From the NCBI RefSeq assembly GCF_011039135.1, contig NZ_JAAKEJ010000002.1, forward strand, positions 186,001 to 250,000: DNA of 64,000 bases, read 5' to 3'. A model generated the notes under the pieces. The model was given only the letters and a program-made list of their open reading frames with translations, searched no databases and had not been told where the DNA came from. This DNA comes from Desulfovibrio sp. ZJ209 (GTDB taxonomy: Bacteria; Desulfobacterota; Desulfovibrionia; Desulfovibrionales; Desulfovibrionaceae). The position numbers were made by a program, and so were the translations under genes. Below are positions 18,255 through 25,660 of the stretch, piece after piece (the first letter of the stretch is position 1; each line of letters starts with the position of its first letter).

Positions 18255-19364
18255 CTACTCCAGCACGTTCACCGGCACGCCGGGAGCGAGCCGCACCTGG
18301 CCGTCCACCACCACGCGGTCGCCCTTTTGAAGGCCCTGCACCACGGTGGCGCCCTCGTGCTCGAAAAGCGGCGTCACCGGCCGGTAGACGGCGCGGCCCT
18401 CGCCATCCACCAGATACACATAGCGCTCGTCGCGGCCGGCCTGCACGGCGCGGGAGGGCACCACCAGCGCGTGTTCGGCCACGCCGAGCGGGAGCGCCAC
18501 CTGCACGAACTGGCCCGGCCAGAGCCGGCGCCCGGGATTGTCGAAGGCCGCGCGCAGGCGGATGGTGCCGGTGCGCGTGTCCACGGTATTGTCCACGAGG
18601 GTGAGGCGCCCGGTCTCCGCGGCGCCGCCCGTGGGCGTGGCCGTGACCGCCACGTCGCCCTGCGCCATGCGCTCGAGAATGACCGGGAGCTGCGCCTCGG
18701 GCACGGAAAAGGTCACATAGATGGGCGAGAGCGTGTCTATGGTCACGATGGGTGTCGCGTCCGTGCTCTTGACCATGTTGCCCTTGTCCACGTTGAGCGC
18801 GCTCACGCGGCCGCCGATGGGCGCGGTGACGGTACAATACGCGAGCTCCAGCGCCGCGCTCTCCACGGCGGCGCGGTCCGCCTGGACGGTGGCGCGCAGC
18901 GCGGCGGCGTCCGTGGCCGTCTGCTCGTAGGCCTCGCGGCTCACATAGCCGCCGCCCACGAGCTTGCCGTAACGGCGCCTGTCATCATTGGCCTTGGCAA
19001 GCTGCGCCTCGCTCTTGGCGAGCACGGCCTTCTTTTCGCGCAGGGCGGCCTCGAAGGGGCGCGGGTCGATGACCACGAGCGGCTGCCCTGCCTCCACCTC
19101 CTGTCCCTCGGTGAAGCGCACGTCCAAAAGCTCGCCGGTGACGCGCGGGGTCACGCCCACCGTGGCCGAGGCGCGCACATTGCCCACTGCCGAGAGCACG
19201 CGCGGCACGTCGGCCTCGGTCACGAGGCGTACATGCACCGGGGCCGGGGGCGGCCCCTTGGCCGCGTCGCCGCCGCCGGAACAGGCGGCGCCCCCGAGGC
19301 TGAGGGCCGCGAGGCACAGGCCCGCAAGGCAAAGGGCCGGGGCACGCCGGAGCAGGATCTTCAT
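18255..19364 (-). CDS. RND-type efflux periplasmic adaptor (membrane fusion protein)
   Basis: 369 residues from the ATG with AAGGAGG upstream. The N-terminus carries a lipoprotein-type signal (ALCLAGLCLAALSLGGAAC). The HlyD/AcrA layout is clear: barrel-sandwich start SAVGNVRASATVGVTPRVTG, a helical hairpin (ALREKKAVLAKSEAQLAKAN), the second lipoyl half (VTAPIGGRVSALNVDKGNMV) and the beta-barrel (RTGTIRLRAAFDNPGRRLWP). It would link an inner-membrane RND pump to an outer-membrane channel. No pump or TolC gene is adjacent: it is followed by the convergent SRP RNA and preceded by divergent speA. Confidence 0.9.
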   Translation of the reverse strand: MKILLRRAPALCLAGLCLAALSLGGAACSGGGDAAKGPPPAPVHVRLVTEADVPRVLSAVGNVRASATVGVTPRVTGELLDVRFTEGQEVEAGQPLVVIDPRPFEAALREKKAVLAKSEAQLAKANDDRRRYGKLVGGGYVSREAYEQTATDAAALRATVQADRAAVESAALELAYCTVTAPIGGRVSALNVDKGNMVKSTDATPIVTIDTLSPIYVTFSVPEAQLPVILERMAQGDVAVTATPTGGAAETGRLTLVDNTVDTRTGTIRLRAAFDNPGRRLWPGQFVQVALPLGVAEHALVVPSRAVQAGRDERYVYLVDGEGRAVYRPVTPLFEHEGATVVQGLQKGDRVVVDGQVRLAPGVPVNVLE

Positions 19365-19426
19365 GTGCGCCTCCTTAAAAGATACTCCCAAGAATGTACC
19401 ATGCACCGGCCAGCGTCAAGAACACA

Positions 19427-19454
19427 TTGACTTCGCAAGGCTTTTAGGCATACT
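19427..19454 (+). promoter_or_regulatory. Probable promoter of speA
   Basis: TTGACT (19427-19432), 16-base spacer, CATACT (19449-19454). It lies about 88 bases before the TTG start of speA. The fit to sigma-70 is moderate. Confidence 0.45.
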
Positions 19455-19541
19455 GGCAAATTCGGTGGGCACGGGGCTGGCGAAAGCCGGGCCCCGCAAG
19501 CGGGCGCCGGCCACAAGGCGGCAGCCACGAGGGGGGATCTG

Positions 19542-21458
19542 TTGGCAAAGAATCACGCCTTGCAGCGGTGGGGGGTGGAGGATTCCGTCGAGCTTTACGG
19601 CATCCGCACCTGGGGCGCGGGCTTTTTTGACGTGTCGGAAAACGGCGAGGTGGTCGTGTGCCCGCACGGCGCGCAGGGCCCGCAGATCCCGCTCATGGAG
19701 ATCATCGCAGGGCTCCACGAGCGCGGCTACGACATGCCCGTGCTGCTGCGCGTGGAGAATATCCTGAGCTCCCGCATCGCCCACATCCACGAGTCCTTCC
19801 GCAAGGCCATCCGCGCGCTCGGCTACAAGGGCGATTACCGCGGCGTCTTCCCCATCAAGGTCAACCAGCAGCAGCAGGTGGTGGACCAGATCGCCCAGTT
19901 CGGCAGCCGCTTCCACCACGGCCTCGAGGCCGGCTCCAAGGCCGAGCTCATCGCGGCCGTGGCCCTCATGCGCGACCGCGAGGCCTGCATCATCTGCAAC
20001 GGCTACAAAGACGAGGAATTCATCGACCTGGCCCTCCAGGCGCAGCGCTTAGGCTATAATATCTTCATCGTGCTCGAAATGCCCGGCGAGCTCGAGGTGG
20101 TGCTCGAGCGCGCGGCCGCGCTCGGCATCCGCCCGAACGTGGGCGTGCGCTCCAAGCTCTCGGTGAAGGCCGGGGGGCACTGGACGGACTCGGGCGGCGA
20201 GCGCTCCACCTTCGGGCTCTCGCCCTCGCAGATCGTGGACGTGGTGGACACGCTCAAAAGCCGCGACATGCTCGACTGCTTCCGCCTGCTGCACTACCAT
20301 CTGGGCTCGCAGATCTCCAATATCCGCGACATCCGCACCGGCGTCATGGAGGCCACGCGCCTTTACGCGGGCCTCGTGGAGGAAGGCGCGCCCATGGGCT
20401 ACCTCGACCTCGGCGGCGGCCTCGCCGTGGACTATGACGGCTCGCACACCAACTACGTTTTTTCGCGCAACTACAATCTCGACGAATACTGCGCCGACGT
20501 GGTCGAGACCATCATGAGCATCCTCGACGAAAAGGGCATCCCGCACCCGCACATCATCACCGAGTCCGGCCGGGCCACCGTGGCCTACTGCTCCGTGCTG
20601 CTCTTCAACATCCTCGACGTGAACGTGGTGGAGGAGGCGCGCCTGCCCGAGACCCTGCCCGAAGACGCGCCCGAGGCCGTGCGCAACCTGCAGGAGACGC
20701 TGGCGAACATCAGCCTGCGCAACCTGCAGGAAAGCTACAACGACGCCGTCTATTACCGCGACGAGGTGCGCCGCCTCTTCTCCACCGGCGGCGTGAGCCT
20801 GAGGCAGCGCACGCTCGGCGAGCGCTTTTTCTGGGCCATCCTCATGCGCATCGCCAAGGAAAAGCGCAAGCTCAAGAACGTGCCGCGCGACCTCGAGGAC
20901 ATCGACGTCAACCTCGCCGACATCTATTACGGCAATTTCAGCGTGTTCCAGTCCCTGCCGGACTCCTGGGCCATCGACCAGCTCTTCCCCATCATGCCAG
21001 TGCACCGGCTCGGCGAATTCCCGTCCCGGCAGGGCATCATCTCGGACATCACCTGCGATTCGGACGGCCGCATCGACCACTTCATCGACCCGCAGGGCAT
21101 GAAGCCCATGCTCGACCTGCACCCCTTCCGCGAGGGCGAGGAATACTATCTCGGCGTCTTCCTCGTGGGCGCCTACCAGGAGACCCTGGGCGACCTGCAC
21201 AACCTCATGGGCGACACAAACGTGGTCTCCATCCGCGCCGCCGACGACGGCAGCTATGAATATGTGCGCGAGATCCGGGGCGATTCCGTGTCCGACGTTT
21301 TGAGCTATGCGGAGTACGAGCCGCGCCGCATCCTCGAGAACCTGCGCAGCGCCGCCGAGCACGCCGTGCGCGAGGGCCGCATCTCGCCGAGCGAGCGCTT
21401 CGCGGTCATGCAGGCCTTTGAGGACGGCCTGCGCGGCTATACCTATTTTGAACGCTGA
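19542..21458 (+). CDS. speA: Biosynthetic arginine decarboxylase
   Basis: 638 residues, normal for the SpeA family. Decarboxylates arginine to agmatine with PLP, the first step of polyamine synthesis by the agmatine route. The PLP lysine lies in VFPIKVNQQQQVVDQI; FHHGLEAGSKAELIAAVALM and YLDLGGGLAVDYDGS are further family signatures. The start is TTG at 19542, giving MAKNHALQRWGVEDSVELYG, which lines up with known N-termini; a GAGGGGGG ribosome site precedes it. Confidence 0.95.
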   Translation: MAKNHALQRWGVEDSVELYGIRTWGAGFFDVSENGEVVVCPHGAQGPQIPLMEIIAGLHERGYDMPVLLRVENILSSRIAHIHESFRKAIRALGYKGDYRGVFPIKVNQQQQVVDQIAQFGSRFHHGLEAGSKAELIAAVALMRDREACIICNGYKDEEFIDLALQAQRLGYNIFIVLEMPGELEVVLERAAALGIRPNVGVRSKLSVKAGGHWTDSGGERSTFGLSPSQIVDVVDTLKSRDMLDCFRLLHYHLGSQISNIRDIRTGVMEATRLYAGLVEEGAPMGYLDLGGGLAVDYDGSHTNYVFSRNYNLDEYCADVVETIMSILDEKGIPHPHIITESGRATVAYCSVLLFNILDVNVVEEARLPETLPEDAPEAVRNLQETLANISLRNLQESYNDAVYYRDEVRRLFSTGGVSLRQRTLGERFFWAILMRIAKEKRKLKNVPRDLEDIDVNLADIYYGNFSVFQSLPDSWAIDQLFPIMPVHRLGEFPSRQGIISDITCDSDGRIDHFIDPQGMKPMLDLHPFREGEEYYLGVFLVGAYQETLGDLHNLMGDTNVVSIRAADDGSYEYVREIRGDSVSDVLSYAEYEPRRILENLRSAAEHAVREGRISPSERFAVMQAFEDGLRGYTYFER

Positions 21459-21523
21459 GGAGGCCGGCCCCGCTTCCTGAGGCCCGTCCCCGGCGGCGGC
21501 CCGCAAGGCCGCATGGGGTGAAT

Positions 21524-22834
21524 ATGGAACTGAACGACACTGCAAAGCGCACCCCCGCGGCACCGCCTCCGGGCGCCCCTGCCGAAGGCCCGCTGGCGCC
21601 GCTCCCCGGGCCGTCCGAGGCGCTGCCCGAACCAGAGCCGGGCGCGGGCGGTCGCAAGCTCTGGCTGGTGGCGGCGCTGGCCGTGCTTTTGCTGGCGCTG
21701 GCCGCCTGGTGGTTCAGCCGCGACGACGACACGCGCGCCCACCTGCGGGAAAAGGCCGCCAGCTATGTGGACGGCATCACCGAGGGCACGCCCCTCGCTG
21801 GCGTGGGCAATATCCTGCGCACGGCGCCGCCCCCGCCTCCGGCATCGGTGCTCAACCCGCCCACCGAGCCCGGCACGTTGGCCGGCCGCAATGTGCAGGG
21901 CACGGTGGCCGCGCCCGTGGATACGGGCGTTCCGGCCGGATCCGGGGGCGCTGCCGGGGCCGGCGGAGCGGCCGGGGCAGCCGGGGTAGGCACGCCCGGC
22001 GCGCCCGGTGAAGGGACGGCCGCCGGCGCCGAGGGGACGCTCCCAGGCTATGTGCCGCCGGTGACGGAAGACAGCCGCGTGCGCTCCAATTTTGTGGCCG
22101 AGCTCGCCAACTGGCTCGCGTCGCGCTACAAGCCCGGGCCGCGCGGGGGCACGCTCTCCGTCACGGTGCAGGCCCTCAACCAGCGCTGCGGCGTGGCGCA
22201 GGCCGGCATGGTGGCCGGCGGGCGCGCGGGGCTTTTGCGCTATGCCTTCCACCCGAGCATGATCCATGGGCTCTACAACCTCTATATCGGCCGTTTCCTG
22301 CAGGCCCTCGACGACGCCGCCCAGCGGCGCGGCCTCAACGAGGCCCAGAACCGCCAGTTCCATCTCGCGCTGGCCGGGCGCGCCGTCATCCTCGCCGGGG
22401 CGCTGGAGGGCGTGGCCGGCGTCACGGACATGAAAGAGCGGCTCGCCCATGTGGAGCGGCTCGCGCAGAACGCCGTGGACATCAATGCCCAGATGGCCCA
22501 GGCCGTCTTCGAGCTGGACGAGAAGCGCGCGGCCAACGCCGCGCGGCAGGAGCTCGCCGCCGGGCAGCTGCGCGTGGACGGCCTCGCCGCCCGCTACCGC
22601 CGCGCCCTGGACGAGCAGGCGGCGGCGCAGCGCGCCCTGTTGGCGGCCATCCGCAAGGGCGGCGGGCAGGGCATGGATGACGATTCGCTGCTCTTCGTGG
22701 CCCACTGGGTGGAGCGCCGCCTCGCGGGCGACCCCGGGGCTCTTGCCTCGGTGCGCGCCGCGGCCGGCGTGCTGCGCGACCTCGGGCGCCGCTGCGCCGA
22801 GATCGGCGCGGGCGCGGCGCCGGCGCGCCCGTGA
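21524..22834 (+). CDS. Hypothetical single-pass membrane protein with Gly/Ala-rich linker
   Basis: I do not recognise a family. 436 residues: a Pro-rich cytoplasmic N-terminus (1-45), one transmembrane helix (LWLVAALAVLLLALAAWWF, about 47-65), a low-complexity Gly/Ala/Pro linker (about 100-175) and a C-terminal, largely helical region (180-430) with a predicted coiled coil around ELDEKRAANAARQELAAGQL. The topology resembles envelope proteins that anchor a periplasmic helical domain. I chose the ATG at 21524; a GTG two codons upstream is possible. Its last bases overlap the cobU start (GTGA), so it is likely co-transcribed with cobU, although a functional link is not evident. Confidence 0.7.
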   Translation: MELNDTAKRTPAAPPPGAPAEGPLAPLPGPSEALPEPEPGAGGRKLWLVAALAVLLLALAAWWFSRDDDTRAHLREKAASYVDGITEGTPLAGVGNILRTAPPPPPASVLNPPTEPGTLAGRNVQGTVAAPVDTGVPAGSGGAAGAGGAAGAAGVGTPGAPGEGTAAGAEGTLPGYVPPVTEDSRVRSNFVAELANWLASRYKPGPRGGTLSVTVQALNQRCGVAQAGMVAGGRAGLLRYAFHPSMIHGLYNLYIGRFLQALDDAAQRRGLNEAQNRQFHLALAGRAVILAGALEGVAGVTDMKERLAHVERLAQNAVDINAQMAQAVFELDEKRAANAARQELAAGQLRVDGLAARYRRALDEQAAAQRALLAAIRKGGGQGMDDDSLLFVAHWVERRLAGDPGALASVRAAAGVLRDLGRRCAEIGAGAAPARP

Positions 22835-23412
22835 CGCCCCCCTGCGCCCTCTTTGTGGGCGGCGTGCGCAGCGGCAAGAGCGGCCTCGCCCAAAAGTGGG
22901 CCGAGGCGCGGGCGCCCCGCCGGCTCTATGTGGCAACAGGTGAGCCCGCTGACGCGGAAATGGCCGAGCGCGTGCGCCAGCACAGGGCAGCCCGCGGGCC
23001 GGAATGGGCCTGCCTTGAGGAGCCGCTGGACGTGCCCGCCGCGCTGGACGCCCTGTGGGCCGGGAAAAGCGCCAGTGCCGAGGCCGGCAGCCCGGGCGTG
23101 GTGCTCCTTGACTGCGTGAGCATGTGGCTCGCCAACCTGCTCGGCGCGGGCCTCGACGACGCCGCCGTGCTGGGCCGGGTGGACGGCCTCGCGGCGAGCC
23201 TTTCGCGGCGCACGCTGCCCGTGGCCGTGGTCACGGCCGAGGCCGGCCTCGGGCTTGTGCCGCCCTCGCCGCTTCCGCGTCGTTTCCTCGACCTGCTCGG
23301 CCTCGCCAACCAACGGCTCGCGCGCGTAGCCTTGCCCGTCATCTTCGTCACCTGCGGCCTGCCGCTGCCTTTGCGCGGCACAATGCCGCGGGAACTGGAG
23401 TCGCGCCCATGA
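22831..23412 (+). CDS. cobU: Adenosylcobinamide kinase / adenosylcobinamide-phosphate guanylyltransferase
   Basis: 193 residues. P-loop FVGGVRSGKSGLAQKWAE at the N-terminus, then VRQHRAARGPEW, which holds the His that carries GMP in CobU, and LLDCVSMWLANLL. It phosphorylates adenosylcobinamide and transfers GMP, preparing it for attachment of the lower ligand in cobalamin synthesis. The GTG start overlaps the previous stop, and the next gene overlaps this stop (ATGA). No other cob genes are nearby in this window. Confidence 0.93.
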   Translation: MTPPCALFVGGVRSGKSGLAQKWAEARAPRRLYVATGEPADAEMAERVRQHRAARGPEWACLEEPLDVPAALDALWAGKSASAEAGSPGVVLLDCVSMWLANLLGAGLDDAAVLGRVDGLAASLSRRTLPVAVVTAEAGLGLVPPSPLPRRFLDLLGLANQRLARVALPVIFVTCGLPLPLRGTMPRELESRP

Positions 23413-24050
23413 AGCCTGCCTTCGCCCCGCTCCTGCTCGCCCTTTTGCTCGCCTTCCTGCATGTCTCCGGCGCGTCTGCCGCATCCGTGGAGGACAGCGG
23501 GGCGCCGGCCCGCTGCCTCGCCGAGACGGCCAGGGCCATCGACAGCGCCGATGTGGCCGCTTTCGAGCGGCAGGTGGATGTGGACGCCATCCTCGAAGAG
23601 GCCATGGGCCTTCTCATGCACATCATGGCGCAGCCGGAGACGGCCGGCGGCATGCCGCCCCTCTTGGCCCTCGTCTTCTCGCAGGCCGCTGGCGACGGCG
23701 GCGCGGCCGTGCGCAGCCTGCTCAAGAACGAGGCGCGGGCCTTTATCCTCAATGGCGTGGCCTCGGGCGCCTTTGCCGGGCGCAAGCCCACGGGCAACGC
23801 CGCGAGCGGCCTTCTGGCGCCGCTCTTCGCCGACGCCTCGCTGGGCAGGAAGGAGATCCGGGAGACGGGCGCGGCCGTCCCGGACGGCGAGGGCTGGATC
23901 ATGCCCTTTGTGGTCCATGACGCGGGCAACGGCCAGGACTATGCCGTGACCGGCCGCTTCAGCCCCACGGAAAACGGCTGCCGCCTCACGTCGGTGGAAA
24001 ATCTCGGCGAGCTCTTCGAGCGCATCCGCCGGGAAGGCATGGCGCAGTAA
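23409..24050 (+). CDS. Hypothetical exported protein
   Basis: 213 residues starting in the ATGA overlap with cobU. A signal peptide is clear (FAPLLLALLLAFLHVSGASA). The mature part begins with a helical pair (ARCLAETARAIDSADVAAFE, then VDVDAILEEAMGLLMHIMAQ) and ends in a beta-rich half (EGWIMPFVVHDAGNGQDYAV), a pattern resembling DUF2939-like exported proteins, but I cannot assign it firmly. Likely periplasmic, with unknown function. Confidence 0.65.
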   Translation: MKPAFAPLLLALLLAFLHVSGASAASVEDSGAPARCLAETARAIDSADVAAFERQVDVDAILEEAMGLLMHIMAQPETAGGMPPLLALVFSQAAGDGGAAVRSLLKNEARAFILNGVASGAFAGRKPTGNAASGLLAPLFADASLGRKEIRETGAAVPDGEGWIMPFVVHDAGNGQDYAVTGRFSPTENGCRLTSVENLGELFERIRREGMAQ

Positions 24051-24057
24051 AGCCCCC

Positions 24058-25344
24058 TCACGCCGCCCGGCGCCGGGCCTCGCGGTCGGCGCGCAGCACC
24101 CGCGCACGGTCGATGATCATGAAGAGGCCGCAGCAGGCCACGCTCACGGCGCCCGCCGTGAACACCCCCTGGTAGCCGAAACCCGCCTGCATCACGAGGC
24201 CGCCGATGACGGGCGCCAGCATGCCGCTGGCGTCGAAGGTGGCCATCATCACGTTGGAATTCACCGAGCGCATCTCCGGGGTGGAGCGGTCATAGACCGC
24301 CGCCGCCAAGAGCGGATAGAGCAGGCCGAGGCTCAGCCCGTAGACGCAGGCGAGCGGCAGGAAGCTCCACTGCGGCCCCCAGGCGAGCCCGAGCACGCAG
24401 AGCGAGAGCACGGCCGCGCAGAGCGTGGTCACGCGGTAGCGCGGCAGCGTGTCCATGTGGTGGCTGCCGAAAAGGCGCACGAGGATGATGGTGACGGTGT
24501 AGGTGCTGAAAAACCACGCCGGATGCGCCCCGGTGACGCCGCACAGGCCCTTCATGAAAAAGATGGCGATGACCGTGGTGATGCTGAAGGCGAGGCAGGA
24601 GAGGTTGACGAAGGCGAGGCCCGAATGGGTGATGGCGTGCCACAGCTCCTGGCGCGACATGCCGCTTTGGGGCGCCACCTCGGGCGTGCGCAGGCGCTTG
24701 GCCAGAAGGCCGATCATGACGAAGGACGGGATGCCGAGCACGGTGGTGGCGGCGAAGAGGCGCGCCTCGCCGCCGAGCAGCGGGATAAGGCTCTCCGACA
24801 CGGCCGGGATGATGGAGTACGGCAAGAGCATGGTCAGGGAAAAGAGGGCGAAGCCGCGCGCGCTCTGCCCGGGCGGGATGCAGTCCACAAGCACGGCCAC
24901 GGTGCAGCAGGAAAACACGGCGAGCGCTATGCCCTGCACGAGGCGCAGGGCGAGGATGATCGCCACGGCGTCGTGCGGCGTCACATAGGGGTAGACGAGC
25001 ATGGCGAGGCTCATGACGACGAGCGAGACCACCATGGCCCCGAGCTTGCTTCGCTTGAGCATGAAGACGCTGGTGAGCGGCCGGAAAATGAGGATCATGG
25101 CGAAGAGCGCGGAGAGCAGAATGCCCCGCCACTGCGGCGCGATGCCGAGACCCTGCATCCACTGCTCGAAGCAGTAGTAGACAGCGATGAAGCTGTTGCT
25201 GCACATGGCCATGAGGAAGAGCAGGATAAAGTCGCGGGAGAGCAGCTTTTGCGGCACGTGGCCGGGCTTGTCCCAGCGCTTGGGGGCTTTTTGCGGGCCG
25301 ATGAAGCGGGCCGGGCCGAAGATGGCGAGCAGGGAGCGGTGCAT
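24058..25344 (-). CDS. MFS transporter
   Basis: 428 residues with about twelve hydrophobic helices. The start at 25344 (MHRSLLAIFG) has GGAG upstream; the longer frame enters repeat copy C. Recognisable pieces are FILLFLMAMCSNSFIAVYYC (helix 1), LRLVQGIALAVFSCCTVAVL (helix 4 region) and GLSLGLLYPLLAAAVYDRST. It resembles drug/metabolite MFS permeases, but the substrate is unknown. Convergent with the exported-protein gene (7 bases between stops). Confidence 0.85.
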   Translation of the reverse strand: MHRSLLAIFGPARFIGPQKAPKRWDKPGHVPQKLLSRDFILLFLMAMCSNSFIAVYYCFEQWMQGLGIAPQWRGILLSALFAMILIFRPLTSVFMLKRSKLGAMVVSLVVMSLAMLVYPYVTPHDAVAIILALRLVQGIALAVFSCCTVAVLVDCIPPGQSARGFALFSLTMLLPYSIIPAVSESLIPLLGGEARLFAATTVLGIPSFVMIGLLAKRLRTPEVAPQSGMSRQELWHAITHSGLAFVNLSCLAFSITTVIAIFFMKGLCGVTGAHPAWFFSTYTVTIILVRLFGSHHMDTLPRYRVTTLCAAVLSLCVLGLAWGPQWSFLPLACVYGLSLGLLYPLLAAAVYDRSTPEMRSVNSNVMMATFDASGMLAPVIGGLVMQAGFGYQGVFTAGAVSVACCGLFMIIDRARVLRADREARRRAA

Positions 25345-25434
25345 GGCATGACTCCGGGCGGCTGCGGGAGGGCCGCCGCCTTGCATGGAGGCTTTGGCAG
25401 GCTTTTCGTTGTTGCTGTATCTGTGCTTCCTGTG

Positions 25435-25624
25435 TAATGCCGAAATCATCCGTCAAAAACAGCCTTTTAGGTTCCGGCGGCGTCAGAAAAAAATTTCCTC
25501 GGTTGAGTACTTGAGTACACTCCCTTCGGAAATTATTTTTCTTCCTTGCCGGAACCTAAAAATCTTATTTTTTAGGATCCTTCCGGCACGAGCATCCGTC
25601 TTCCGCTTCGCTCCAGACGGAATG
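25435..25624 (-). repeat. Modular intergenic repeat, copy C (short form, lacks M3)
   Basis: Contains M1 (CCGTCT hairpin end at 25598-25620), M2, M4 (GAGTACTTGAGTACACTCCC) and M5 (TAATGCCGAAATCATCC at 25435) but not the 120-base M3 module. It fills the gap between the stop of the swivel-domain gene and the MFS gene, reading M1 to M5 in the direction of transcription. Confidence 0.85.
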
Positions 25625-25660
25625 AAGGAAAAGTTGTCCACGGCAGCGGAGCACCAGGCC

